From Nocardia jiangxiensis NBRC 101359 (GTDB lineage: Bacteria > Actinomycetota > Actinomycetes > Mycobacteriales > Mycobacteriaceae): 47,200 nt of DNA. Below the pieces are notes generated by a model. It was not told the DNA's origin and made no database searches. It saw only the letters and a program-made list of their open reading frames with translations. The translations under genes were made by a program, and so were the position numbers. Positions 24,892-34,501 of this stretch are shown here, piece by piece (within the stretch, counting starts at the first letter, position 1; each line of letters starts with the position of its first letter). Where the stretch lies: assembly GCF_000308615.1 (NCBI RefSeq), contig NZ_BAGB01000073.1, positions 1 through 47,200 of the forward strand, read 5' to 3'.

Positions 24892-25423
24892 CTGTCTCAC
24901 AACCCCATTTCGCACTCGAATACGAGCACGGCCACGAGTAGCACGCCGTCCAGAAACCCGGCAGCAGCCGATGCGATCAGAGTGTAGGCGAGGTTTGCCA
25001 GCAACGGACCAAACCGCCCGAACAACCCACGTGTAATTCCCCCCGAACCTGCTCAACGCAGGTGTCGCCACCGATAAACCAACCGTTTGCCCAGTAAATT
25101 CGGTCATTCCCCGCCCGGTCGTCACCGAATCAACATGATTCATTTTGAAAGACTCACTTCTACAGCGATCTCCCTGCAATCGATCACCACTCGATCTCGA
25201 CCACCGGACCGCCCGGGTTCACCGCTCCGGCAACATTCTCGCCACCCGATCGCGGATTCCGGCGCAGCCGCCCCAGTGCCACATCACACAATGCTCGCCC
25301 CGCGGACACAGCACACCTCTCGCAACCAATCACCGTGCGGTGCACTGCCGGGAGGCCGCTCCCCCAGCTACGAAAACAGCGCCCCTGTCACCAGGGGCGC
25401 TGTCTCGGTGGATATTTCGCGAT
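24892..25423. other. Non-coding gap of 532 bp between flavohemoglobin and hspR
   Basis: No supported gene. The part near 24892 is the leader/promoter of the minus-strand flavohemoglobin; an imperfect dyad GGTTTG (24992-24997)/CAAACC (25010-25015) is the only structure I noticed there. The AT-richer stretch 25040-25180 may hold its promoter. The hspR-operon terminator lies at 25376-25403. Open frames across the gap have no family features. Confidence 0.6.
25376..25403 (-). terminator. Intrinsic terminator of the dnaK-grpE-dnaJ-hspR operon
   Basis: A perfect 12-bp stem (ACAGCGCCCCTG at 25376-25387 with CAGGGGCGCTGT at 25392-25403), loop of 4 bases, is followed on the minus strand by TTTT. It lies 20 bases after the hspR stop. 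The strongest terminator in the window. Confidence 0.93.
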
Positions 25424-25849
25424 CTAGCGGCGCTTGTTGCGCGGCTGCCAGACCACGAGTGCGGTGCTGCGTTGCGGCGGAGTCAGATCGGGGCGGTAGG
25501 CCGAACGCAGGCGCTCGACCTCGTCGGAGAGCTCGCCGACCCGCTGCTGCAGCGCCTCGACCTGGTTGGTCAGTTCGATGATGCGCTTGATACCGGCCAG
25601 GTTGACGCCCTCGTCCTGGGACAGGCGCTGCACCTCGCGGAGCAACTCCACATCCCGGTTCGAATAGCGCCGGCCCCCGCCCGAGGTGCGGTGCGGGGTG
25701 ACCAGACCCAGCCGGTCGTAGGTGCGCAGCGTTTGCGCGTGCATACCGGCCAGCTGGGCGGCAACCGAGATCACGAAGTACTCGGCGCCTGCTCCACCCC
25801 GGTCGTTACCGGGCGGCTGTGGGGGTGAAGCCCCTGCATGACCGGACAT
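25424..25849 (-). CDS. hspR: HspR, MerR-family heat-shock repressor
   Basis: The ATG at 25849 overlaps the dnaJ stop (TAATG), giving 141 residues and tight coupling; an upstream in-frame GTG lies inside dnaJ. The MerR winged helix spans about 22-95 (YFVISVAAQLAGMHAQTLRTYDRLGLV, GGGRRYSNRDVELL), followed by a coiled coil (ELTNQVEALQQRVGELSDEVERL) and a basic C-terminus (WQPRNKRR). HspR binds HAIR sites with DnaK as co-repressor and shuts off dnaK and clpB when free DnaK is plentiful. Two HAIR sites are present in the window, before dnaK and clpB, so the feedback loop is complete here. Confidence 0.95.
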   Translation of the reverse strand: MSGHAGASPPQPPGNDRGGAGAEYFVISVAAQLAGMHAQTLRTYDRLGLVTPHRTSGGGRRYSNRDVELLREVQRLSQDEGVNLAGIKRIIELTNQVEALQQRVGELSDEVERLRSAYRPDLTPPQRSTALVVWQPRNKRR

Positions 25850-27030
25850 TACGCACCTGCCCATCCAGCTCGCGGGTCGAACCCACCGGCCTTCTCCGCC
25901 TCCGCGTAACGCCGCAGCGCCTCGGAGGCCTCGTCGTCCAGCTTCGGCGGAACCGCGACCTTGACCGTCACCAGCAGATCGCCCGCACCACCGGAGCGCT
26001 TGGGCACACCGCGCCCGCGCACTCTCAGGGTACGGCCGTCGGCGGTGCCCGCGGGCACCTTCACGCCGACCCGGCCCTCCAGCGTGGGCACGGACACCGT
26101 TGTGCCGAGCACCAATTCGCTGTAGCTGACCGGCAGCACCAGGGTCAGATCGTCGCCGTTGCGGCCGAAGACCTTGTCCTGGCTGACGTGCACGGTGACG
26201 AACAGATCACCCGCGGGCGCACCGCGCAGACCTGCTTCGCCCTGGCCCGCCAGGCGAATTCGCTGACCGTCCCGCACACCCGGCGGAATCCGCACCGTGA
26301 TGGTGCGGGTCCGGTTCTGGATGCCGGTACCGCGGCAGTCCACACACGGATCGTCGATGATCGACCCCGTGCCGCGGCAGTCCTCGCACGGTTCGCTGAA
26401 TCCGAACGCACCCTGGTTCCGGCTGATGACGCCGGTTCCGTTGCAGTGCGGGCAGACTCGCGGACTCGTACCGGGCTTCGCGCCGCTGCCGTGACAGGTC
26501 GTACACGGCGACGGGCTGGTCATCCGCAGAGGCACGGTGACGCCCTGCGCGGCCTCGCGGAAGCCGAGATTGGTCTCGGTCTCCACATCACTGCCGCGCC
26601 GCGGCCGGGTCGAGGTGCGCGTCGTACCGCCGGGGCCGCGGTTGAACAGGCCGCCGAGAATATCGCCGAGCCCGCCGTCCGCGGTGGAACCGGCTGCGCC
26701 ACCGAAGATGTCGCCCAGGTTGAACTCGTTGAATCCACCCTGTCCGTAGCCGCCGCCACCACCGGGTGAGAAGCCGCCACGACCGAAACCGCCGCTGGCG
26801 AACAACTTCCGGGCCTCGTCGTACTCCGTGCGCTTCTCCGGATCGGACAGCACGGCATGCGCCTCGCTGACGGCCTTGAACCGCTCCTCGGCCTTCGCGT
26901 CACCCGGATTCTTGTCCGGATGCAGGTCCCGGGCCAGTTTGCGATAGGCCTTCTTGATCTCGTCCTGGGTGGCGCCGGAGGAAATACCCAGCTCCTTGTA
27001 GAAGTCCTTCTCGAGCCACTCACGATTCAC
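25849..27030 (-). CDS. dnaJ: DnaJ co-chaperone (DnaJ1 type)
   Basis: The protein has 393 residues from GTG at 27030, with AGGAGG about nine bases upstream. The J domain (about 9-75) contains the HPD motif in RDLHPDKNPGD that stimulates DnaK ATPase. A Gly/Phe-rich region follows (about 78-140). The zinc-binding region has four repeats, CTTCHGSG, CPHCNGTG, CEDCRGTG and CVDCRGTG. Then come two beta-sandwich substrate domains (IPPGVRDGQRIRLAGQGEAG). The opening REWLEKDFYKELG is that of the hspR-linked actinobacterial DnaJ1 group. It is the third gene of the operon and overlaps hspR. Confidence 0.97.
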   Translation of the reverse strand: MNREWLEKDFYKELGISSGATQDEIKKAYRKLARDLHPDKNPGDAKAEERFKAVSEAHAVLSDPEKRTEYDEARKLFASGGFGRGGFSPGGGGGYGQGGFNEFNLGDIFGGAAGSTADGGLGDILGGLFNRGPGGTTRTSTRPRRGSDVETETNLGFREAAQGVTVPLRMTSPSPCTTCHGSGAKPGTSPRVCPHCNGTGVISRNQGAFGFSEPCEDCRGTGSIIDDPCVDCRGTGIQNRTRTITVRIPPGVRDGQRIRLAGQGEAGLRGAPAGDLFVTVHVSQDKVFGRNGDDLTLVLPVSYSELVLGTTVSVPTLEGRVGVKVPAGTADGRTLRVRGRGVPKRSGGAGDLLVTVKVAVPPKLDDEASEALRRYAEAEKAGGFDPRAGWAGA

Positions 27031-27069
27031 CAGGCATCTCCTCCTTTCCTCAGCTCAGATGTCCGCTGC

Positions 27070-27683
27070 TCAATGGTCGTCGTCATCGGTGCCAGCATTT
27101 CCTGTCACCAGATCTGTTACCCCATCGGTCACCCCGACAAGCGCGTGCCGCAGCACCCGGTCGCCGAAGCGGTACCCCTTGCGCATCACGACACCGATCA
27201 CCGGATCGTGGCCCTCGCCCTCGTGCTGCACGGCCTCGTGCAGGGTCGGGTCGAACGACTCGCCCTCCGTGCCGAACTGCTCGAGGCCCTGCTTCTGCAG
27301 CGCCTCGGACAGCTTGTCCGCCACGGACTTCAGCGGCCCGGATTCCAGGTCGCCGTGTGCGCGAGCGCGATCCAGATCGTCCAGCACACCGAGTAGTTCG
27401 GTGACGACCGACGCCTTGGCGGTGTCGATCGCGGCCTTGCGGTCGCGTTCGGTCCGCCGCCGATAGTTGGCGTATTCGGCGGTCAGGCGCTGCAGATCGG
27501 CCGTGCGCTCGGCCAATTCGGCATGGACCGGATCGGCGTGCACCTCGGCCTCGGCCGCCGATTCGGCTCCACCCTCGGCCGCGGCGTCCTGCGACGCCGC
27601 GGCCTGGCGAACCTCACCAGTGACCGGATCGACCTTGCGGTTGTCCACGATCGTGACCGGTTCGGATTCCGGATTGTTTTCCG

Positions 27684-27687
<4 letters not shown>
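27070..27687 (-). CDS. grpE: GrpE nucleotide-exchange factor
   Basis: The 205-residue protein starts with GTG at 27687, overlapping the dnaK stop by four bases (GTGA). An acidic, Ala/Glu-rich N-terminus (to about 55) precedes a long dimerising coiled coil (LAERTADLQRLTAEYANYRRRTERDRKAA) and the C-terminal beta domain (FDPTLHEAVQHEGEGHDPVIGVVMRKGYRFGDRVLRHALV). GrpE releases ADP from DnaK, resetting the chaperone cycle. It ends with an acidic DDDDH tail. Confidence 0.96.
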
Positions 27688-29519
<1,832 letters not shown>

Positions 29520-29658
29520 TGTGTTCCTCCTATGTGACGTACCTATATGTGGCGATGCAGGGCAGACGCCTGCCGCGGCTGCCGGACGGCAACCACCGGA
29601 CCTCACCCCGACACCGCCTGGAGCACGGTCCTCAGCAATACTGAGCGTGGTCGACTCA

Positions 29659-29687
29659 ATCTTGCATCCACTCGGGGTCCGAGTCAA
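29659..29687 (-). promoter_or_regulatory. dnaK promoter
   Basis: On the minus strand TTGACT (29687-29682) and CAAGAT (29664-29659) are 17 bases apart, a good -35 and a fair -10 for a vegetative sigma factor. The HAIR operator lies directly upstream. Confidence 0.6.
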
Positions 29688-29694
29688 CCAGTAA

Positions 29695-29715
29695 CTTGAG
29701 TCTTAGGCGCTCAAC
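29695..29715 (-). promoter_or_regulatory. HAIR operator (HspR site) of the dnaK operon
   Basis: CTTGAGT-N7-GCTCAAC matches the CTTGAGT-N7-ACTCAAG consensus in 12 of 14 arm positions. It sits 8 bases upstream of the -35, about 175 bp before the dnaK start. Confidence 0.88.
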
Positions 29716-29826
29716 TTTGCGTCGATCCAGTCCAACGAGCGGCCCGCCTCATCCATTCCCGCCCGGCCGAATTATTTTCCCAGACCGCCTCGGCGACCGA
29801 AACCACCTGGTAGACGAGGTTCCGGA

Positions 29827-30471
29827 CTACCCGGCCTCGGCGAGCACCGCATCGGCGAGATCGCGGTCGAGGGTGACGCGCACCAGTGCGGCGGCGAACT
29901 CCGCATCGCGACCCGACGGACTCAGCCGATCCAGACTCGCCGGATCGACCGGCAGGCCCAGCCGCTCGGCCCCCTGCCTGGCCCGATCGTCGAAATGCGG
30001 CCGCACCCAGGTCCACACGTCCTGGATCTCCCGCAGGAAGATATCCGCGCCGACCGGGCCGATGCCCTTGAACTGCTGTAGCAGCTCGGCCAGCCGACCC
30101 GGATCCTCGTCCGCGTCGCTCGCCAGACGGCGCAGATCACCGTGATAGCGCTCGAGCAGGAAGGTGGCGTTGCCGCCGAGACGGGTGGCCGTGGATTCGT
30201 CGTAGCGCCGGTAGTGCCCGCGCCCCAGCGCATCGACCAGGTCCTGCCAGTCCGCCTCGGCGACGAGTCGCGGGGTGGTGAAGCCGGAGTCGATCAGCTC
30301 CCGGGTCGCGGCCACCGCGATATCCGCGGCGATGCGGGTACTCAGCAATTCCGCGAGCATCAGCAGCTGGAACAGCGGCGCGGGTTCGTCGGCCGGTTCG
30401 ATCCCGGCCTGCCGGGCATAGCTGGTACCGGCGCGATCCAGCAGCGCCCGCACGATATCCGTTCTGCTCAT
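29827..30471 (-). CDS. Endonuclease III-like HhH protein lacking the catalytic signature
   Basis: The ATG at 30471 (MSRTDIVRALLDRAG) gives 214 residues. The protein is all helical with a helix-hairpin-helix (QFKGIGPVGADIFLREIQ) in the position of the LPGVGxxTA motif of HhH-GPD DNA glycosylases. In endonuclease III this is followed by VDTHV with the catalytic Asp. Here the matching residues are VWTWV, so the Asp is Trp. The four-Cys iron-sulfur loop is also absent. It may bind DNA without glycosylase activity, or act by another residue. The ECF sigma gene lies 66 bp upstream on the same strand. Confidence 0.72.
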   Translation of the reverse strand: MSRTDIVRALLDRAGTSYARQAGIEPADEPAPLFQLLMLAELLSTRIAADIAVAATRELIDSGFTTPRLVAEADWQDLVDALGRGHYRRYDESTATRLGGNATFLLERYHGDLRRLASDADEDPGRLAELLQQFKGIGPVGADIFLREIQDVWTWVRPHFDDRARQGAERLGLPVDPASLDRLSPSGRDAEFAAALVRVTLDRDLADAVLAEAG

Positions 30472-30537
30472 CGGGTGTACCTGCCTTTCCTTCGATCGGC
30501 CTACCCGGAACCGTGGCACTCACCACCGCGCGTCGAC

Positions 30538-31422
30538 TCAGTCGCGTGGAGGTTCCAGCATCGGGAAACGTCCCGAATCGAGCAGGGCGGCGACCACATC
30601 CCTGCGCACCTCGGGCGCGGCATAGTCCGGATGCGCGCGCAATACGGCCGCGGCGTCGTGCAGGCCGACCATCTGTTGTTCGGCCGCGGCGGCCGTGCGA
30701 CCGCCGGGGGTGATCGAGTGGGTGGCGTAGGCGGGGCGGCGCGGGTCGACGCGCCCGAGTTCGACGGCCTTGTCGACCCGGCGGGCGCAACGGCACGCGG
30801 CCTTCGGATTCGCCAGGCCGCAGGTGGAGTTCAGGAAGTCGCCGAGGCGTTTCTTGGCTCGCTGCAGACGTTTTCGATAGGCGACCGGTGTCGTGCCGAG
30901 AATCCACGCCGCCGCGGACGAGTCGAATTCGAAGACCTCGCTCAGCACGAAGGCGACGCGTTCGTCCCGGCTCAGGCACTGCAGCATGGCCTGGCTGCAG
31001 GTCAGGCGGACCTCGCGGGTCAGCAGGGTCGCCTCGGGGCCGCGGTGATCCTGTTCGGCGAGGCCGTCACGCAGATCGGTGGCGAATTCGTCCAGGGAGA
31101 GCTGGGCGCGTTCCTGCGGGCTGCGGCGGCGCAGATTCAGCAGATGGTTCACGCCGATGCGATACGCCCAGGTCAGCAGCCGGGCCTCGGCGCGCCAAGT
31201 GGACAGATTGTCCAGCACGCGCAGCAGGATCTCCTGGGTGGCGTCCTCGCCGTCGGGCGGGCGGCCGGTCATCCGCAGCGCCAGCCGGTACAGCGGATCC
31301 TGCAACAGCCGGACCACCTCGGTGACCGCGGCCGCGTCACCGGCGACCGCCCGCGCGACCAGATCCGCCTCGCCGGGGACGGGCTCCTGCGTGAACGGCG
31401 CTGCGGCCGATCCGATGCTCAC
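30538..31422 (-). CDS. ECF RNA polymerase sigma factor with Cys-containing C-terminal extension
   Basis: GTG at 31422 gives 294 residues. Region 2 spans about 28-100 (DPLYRLALRMTGRPPDGEDATQEILLRVL, TWAYRIGVNHLLN) and region 4 about 142-195 (LSRDERVAFVLSEVFEFDSSAAAWILGTTPVAYRKRLQRAKKRL). About 100 residues follow, beginning with Cys201, Cys210 and Cys212 (NPKAACRCARRVDKA). No anti-sigma gene is adjacent, so the tail may itself sense metal or redox state, as proposed for some ECF groups with C-terminal extensions. The alternative is that it is only a structural zinc site. Target promoters cannot be named from this window. Confidence 0.85.
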   Translation of the reverse strand: MSIGSAAAPFTQEPVPGEADLVARAVAGDAAAVTEVVRLLQDPLYRLALRMTGRPPDGEDATQEILLRVLDNLSTWRAEARLLTWAYRIGVNHLLNLRRRSPQERAQLSLDEFATDLRDGLAEQDHRGPEATLLTREVRLTCSQAMLQCLSRDERVAFVLSEVFEFDSSAAAWILGTTPVAYRKRLQRAKKRLGDFLNSTCGLANPKAACRCARRVDKAVELGRVDPRRPAYATHSITPGGRTAAAAEQQMVGLHDAAAVLRAHPDYAAPEVRRDVVAALLDSGRFPMLEPPRD

Positions 31423-31473
31423 CCCACCATGGTTCGACGGATCGGCCGGTCACGCAAGCACGGGGACGCCCAC

Positions 31474-32361
31474 TCAGTGCGAAATCACCTCGGCCGATGT
31501 GGCAGCTCCGGACAGGTCGTGCGCGCGCAGCCACCGCGCCACCGCCGTGCCGATCGCATCGGGCTGATCCTCGGGCGCGTGGTGTCCCGCGGGGCCGATG
31601 CCGACCGTCTCGATGTTGGCGAATGTGGTTCTCGCCCAGTCGATAGTCTCGTTCCCGCCCATACCGATGCCGTTCTCGACGGCCATCAGCAGTTTCGGGA
31701 TCTGCGGGGTGTCGGCCATCGCACGGCCGTAGTTCACCATGATCTCGGCGACGTCAGCGGGCTCGCCGTCGAACGGAATCTCCCTGGGCCACATCAGCAT
31801 CGGACGACGGGACTCGGGCGTCGGGTAGGGCGCGCGGTAGACGTCCAGATCGGCCGGGGTCAGACTCTTCGCGCCGAAGGGCAGGTTGAATTCGATGAAC
31901 ATGTTCTCCTGCAGGATCAGCTGCTCACCCTCCGGCGAGCGGAACCGGCGGAACAGCTCCGCGCCCTGCGGCGGCATCTCCGCCCAGCTCAGCGGGCGCA
32001 GGAAGGTCTCGATCACCGCGATCCCGCGCACCCGCTCCGGATACCGCGCCAGCCGATCCATGGCCAGCGCCCCACCCCAGTCGTGCCCGACGAGCACGAC
32101 CTCGTCCAGCCCCAGCGCATCGAACCAGGCGTCCAGATAGCGCACGTGGTCGGCGAACCGATAGTCGATATCGGGCTTACCCGATTCCCCCATCCCGATC
32201 AGATCCGGCGCCAGCGTCCGCACCGCACCGCTCACATGCGGAATCACATTGCGCCACAAGTACGAAGACGTGGGATTGCCGTGCAGGAAAACCACCGGCA
32301 CGCCACCCTCGCCGGTGTCGGAGTAGTTCATGAACGAGTCGAGAACGTCGATGGCAGGCAT
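31474..32361 (-). CDS. Haloalkane dehalogenase (alpha/beta hydrolase)
   Basis: The 295-residue protein contains the dehalogenase features: HGNPTSSYLWRN with halide-binding Asn29, nucleophile Asp94 followed by Trp95 in GHDWGG, catalytic acid Glu118 in VIETFLRP (the HLD-II position), and His260 in GPAGHHAPED. It would hydrolyse carbon-halogen bonds of haloalkanes to alcohols; natural substrates of such chromosomal enzymes are mostly unknown. GGAAGGA precedes the ATG at 32361. A perfect 14-bp palindrome lies 75 bp upstream, so regulation by a dimeric repressor or CRP-like activator is likely. Confidence 0.9.
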   Translation of the reverse strand: MPAIDVLDSFMNYSDTGEGGVPVVFLHGNPTSSYLWRNVIPHVSGAVRTLAPDLIGMGESGKPDIDYRFADHVRYLDAWFDALGLDEVVLVGHDWGGALAMDRLARYPERVRGIAVIETFLRPLSWAEMPPQGAELFRRFRSPEGEQLILQENMFIEFNLPFGAKSLTPADLDVYRAPYPTPESRRPMLMWPREIPFDGEPADVAEIMVNYGRAMADTPQIPKLLMAVENGIGMGGNETIDWARTTFANIETVGIGPAGHHAPEDQPDAIGTAVARWLRAHDLSGAATSAEVISH

Positions 32362-32435
32362 CGCGGATCCTTCCGGTAGAAGTGCTTACACCGGGTTGGA
32401 CACGTCCTCCGACGTCGTCGTGACAGAGCTTTCAA

Positions 32436-32449
32436 GTGATGTACATCAC
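32436..32449 (-). promoter_or_regulatory. Perfect 14-bp palindrome upstream of the dehalogenase gene
   Basis: GTGATGTACATCAC is its own reverse complement. Read as GTGA-N6-TCAC it fits the core of CRP/FNR-family sites, with a flanking A on one side. It lies 75 bases before the dehalogenase start and 28 bases after the stop of the DUF1707 gene. Confidence 0.6.
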
Positions 32450-32477
32450 ATATTGCTAGGCCGCGATGGACCGCCCT

Positions 32478-33305
32478 CTAGGCGTGCGCCTTGGAGATGT
32501 ACAGCGGCTCGCCGGTGAGGTCGACCATGAGAAATCCGCTGTGCGGGCCCTGGATGTAGATGGTCACGGCCGGCTGTTTCCCCTCGCCGAGCGTGGTTCG
32601 GTCGATCATCACGTGGCTGATCGATGCCCCGGGCGCGCCGACCGACTGCGCCGCACCGGCCAGCAGGGCGGCCAGCTTCGGAGTGTCGAGCTTGCCCAGA
32701 TCGATCGGCTGCAGATCCGGCTCGCGTCCGGTGGTCGTCCAGCTGTCGAAATTCCCTCGGTACGAGATCCTTTCGGACTTCGACGGGTCGTTCGCGGCAG
32801 GCCGCTCGATCGACGCGGTGTTCGCGTGCAGGACTATCTCGTCCGCGCGCAGGTCGCCGAAATGGGCGCGGTAGGCGGCGAGGAAGGCTTCGATTCCGGC
32901 GGCGGTCGTCATATCCGGCGTCTTGTGACTCGCGACGGGTCCGTCGTCGCTGCTCGCCCAGCCGCACAGCATGCCGATCAGCGCCGCGGCCACCACCACG
33001 GCGGTCGCCGGCAGCCATCGTCGCGAGGAGCGGCGTCGGGCCGGACTGGCCACCGGCGTATCGACCAGATTCGCCGGGATCTGCAGATCGTGGAGTACGG
33101 CGTCCAACTGGGCGAAGGTGCGTGCGCGCATCGCGGATCGGGTGCGCTCGGCGTGTTCGGACTCGGTCAACTGACCGTCCGCACGCGCGGCATCCAGGAC
33201 CGCACAGGCATCCACACGATCCGAATCGCGAACGCGCAGTGCGCCGTTCACGGTTCCCGAAGACGAACCGGTACGCCCGGACGTCGCGGAACGGGAGGTT
33301 TGCAT
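32478..33305 (-). CDS. DUF1707 membrane protein, single copy
   Basis: The 275-residue protein has one DUF1707 domain (about 23-75, LRVRDSDRVDACAVLDAARADGQL then AERTRSAMRARTFAQL), a basic stretch, one transmembrane helix (about 97-117), and an extracytoplasmic domain of about 155 residues. The latter shares with the next gene the pattern TPDMTTAAGIEAFLAAYRAHFGD, ISYRGNF and VSHVMID (here ISHVMID). DUF1707 is a short cytoplasmic helical domain common in actinobacteria, with no known activity. It follows its paralogue by 9 bp and is surely co-transcribed with it. Confidence 0.85.
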   Translation of the reverse strand: MQTSRSATSGRTGSSSGTVNGALRVRDSDRVDACAVLDAARADGQLTESEHAERTRSAMRARTFAQLDAVLHDLQIPANLVDTPVASPARRRSSRRWLPATAVVVAAALIGMLCGWASSDDGPVASHKTPDMTTAAGIEAFLAAYRAHFGDLRADEIVLHANTASIERPAANDPSKSERISYRGNFDSWTTTGREPDLQPIDLGKLDTPKLAALLAGAAQSVGAPGASISHVMIDRTTLGEGKQPAVTIYIQGPHSGFLMVDLTGEPLYISKAHA

Positions 33306-33314
33306 CAGCTTCGC

Positions 33315-34403
33315 CTAATCGCCGAAGGGGGACACGCGGATGAGCTGCCCGGCGGGCGTGGCCTCGACATATCCGCGCTCGTTGAACTTGTTGCCGACGT
33401 AGACGCTGATCGTCGGCGCCTCGGTGATGCTGTCGATATCCATGATGATGTGGCTCACGGCGCCGCCCTCGACCTTCGTCAGCGCGACCGAGCGGTTGAT
33501 CAGATCACCCAGCGCGGCCACGTTCACCGTGGCCAGATCGAGGATCGGCTTGTCCTTCTCCCGAGTCGTCATCGCGCTCGTGGCCAGGAAGCCGCCCCGA
33601 TAGTCGTAGTCGGCAACCCGATTCGGCTGCGCGAGGGTGGTGCGATCGATCGAGGCGTACTCGGGGAACAAGCTCACCTGGTCGACCGCGGTATCGCCGA
33701 ATTTCGCCCGGTAGAGGCTCCGGAACTTGTCGAATCCGGCAGCGGTGGTCAGATCAGGAGTCTCGATCACCAGCGGCTGCACGGCCTGCGGCACCGGAGC
33801 CGACACCGGCGCGAGCGGCGGCGAGGATCGATGGGTCAGCCGATAACCGCCGACCGCCGCGGCGATGGCGACGACGACCATCGCACCGGCGAACCAGGCC
33901 GCCCGCGGGCGGATCTTCGATCGCGGATCGATCGGGGCGGGCGCGGGTTTCTGCAGGTCTTCGGTCAGTCCGGCGAGGTCGCCCAGGGTCTTGGCCTCGG
34001 CGGTCAGCTCGGTGAGGGTGCGGTGTTCCTCGGTCGAGAGCTGCCCGTCGGCCAAGGCCACGTCCAGGGCGCGCCAGGTCAGATCACGATCCTCGTCGCG
34101 AGCCCGGATGTGGTCCGGATACCGTCCGATCCGGTGTGCCGGATTCGGCCGGGGCGGATCGGACCAGCCCGCCACACCCGCCGGGGGCTGCAGATCCGCG
34201 ACCAGTCCCCGCAACTGTCCGATGGTGCGAGCGGTCCCGGCGCGGTCGGAACGATCGTGATACTCCTCCGCCCAGAGCTGACCTTCTTCATAGGCCGCGT
34301 CGAGCAGCGTGCGGGCCCGAACCCGGTCCACATCGCGAGCTCGCATCGCACCCGAGGCCGCATTCGGCGTTTCCGGCATCTCGGACGATCGCGAACTCAC
34401 CAT
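33315..34403 (-). CDS. Tandem DUF1707 membrane protein
   Basis: In 362 residues there are two DUF1707 copies (about 20-72, MRARDVDRVRARTLLDAAYEEGQL; and about 99-151, IRARDEDRDLTWRALDVALADGQL), one transmembrane helix (about 168-188) and the same extracytoplasmic domain as its downstream neighbour (TPDLTTAAGFDKFRSLYRAKFGD, YRGGF, VSHIIMDID). One protein with a single and one with a doubled cytoplasmic module suggests gene duplication with domain gain, and possibly a heteromeric membrane pair. The ATG at 34403 starts the operon, divergent from the dehydrogenase gene. Function unknown. Confidence 0.85.
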   Translation of the reverse strand: MVSSRSSEMPETPNAASGAMRARDVDRVRARTLLDAAYEEGQLWAEEYHDRSDRAGTARTIGQLRGLVADLQPPAGVAGWSDPPRPNPAHRIGRYPDHIRARDEDRDLTWRALDVALADGQLSTEEHRTLTELTAEAKTLGDLAGLTEDLQKPAPAPIDPRSKIRPRAAWFAGAMVVVAIAAAVGGYRLTHRSSPPLAPVSAPVPQAVQPLVIETPDLTTAAGFDKFRSLYRAKFGDTAVDQVSLFPEYASIDRTTLAQPNRVADYDYRGGFLATSAMTTREKDKPILDLATVNVAALGDLINRSVALTKVEGGAVSHIIMDIDSITEAPTISVYVGNKFNERGYVEATPAGQLIRVSPFGD

Positions 34404-34501
34404 TGGATGGTAGAACGTCGATGAGCTGCACCGGCAGCGGATCGGTCCGCGGGTAGCGCGAAGTCGACCTCGCCCGCGCGGCTGCGCGGTACGGTTCGGG
34501 T

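Larger units (their letters stand above)
29520..29826. other. dnaK leader and control region
   Basis: This 307-bp gap has no gene. It contains the dnaK leader (about 135 bases), the promoter (29659-29687), the HAIR operator (29695-29715) and about 110 bases of unremarkable sequence after the endonuclease-like gene. Confidence 0.7.

Noticed and set aside
24892..25423. A gene in the 532-bp gap (plus-strand frames at 25087-25828)
   Set aside because: The frames run through the hspR terminator and into hspR antisense, with no ribosome site or motifs.
30142..34424. Two long plus-strand frames (30142-32379 and 32466-34424) opposite the sigma, dehalogenase and DUF1707 genes
   Set aside because: No domain features, and the minus-strand genes are recognisable families with tight spacing.
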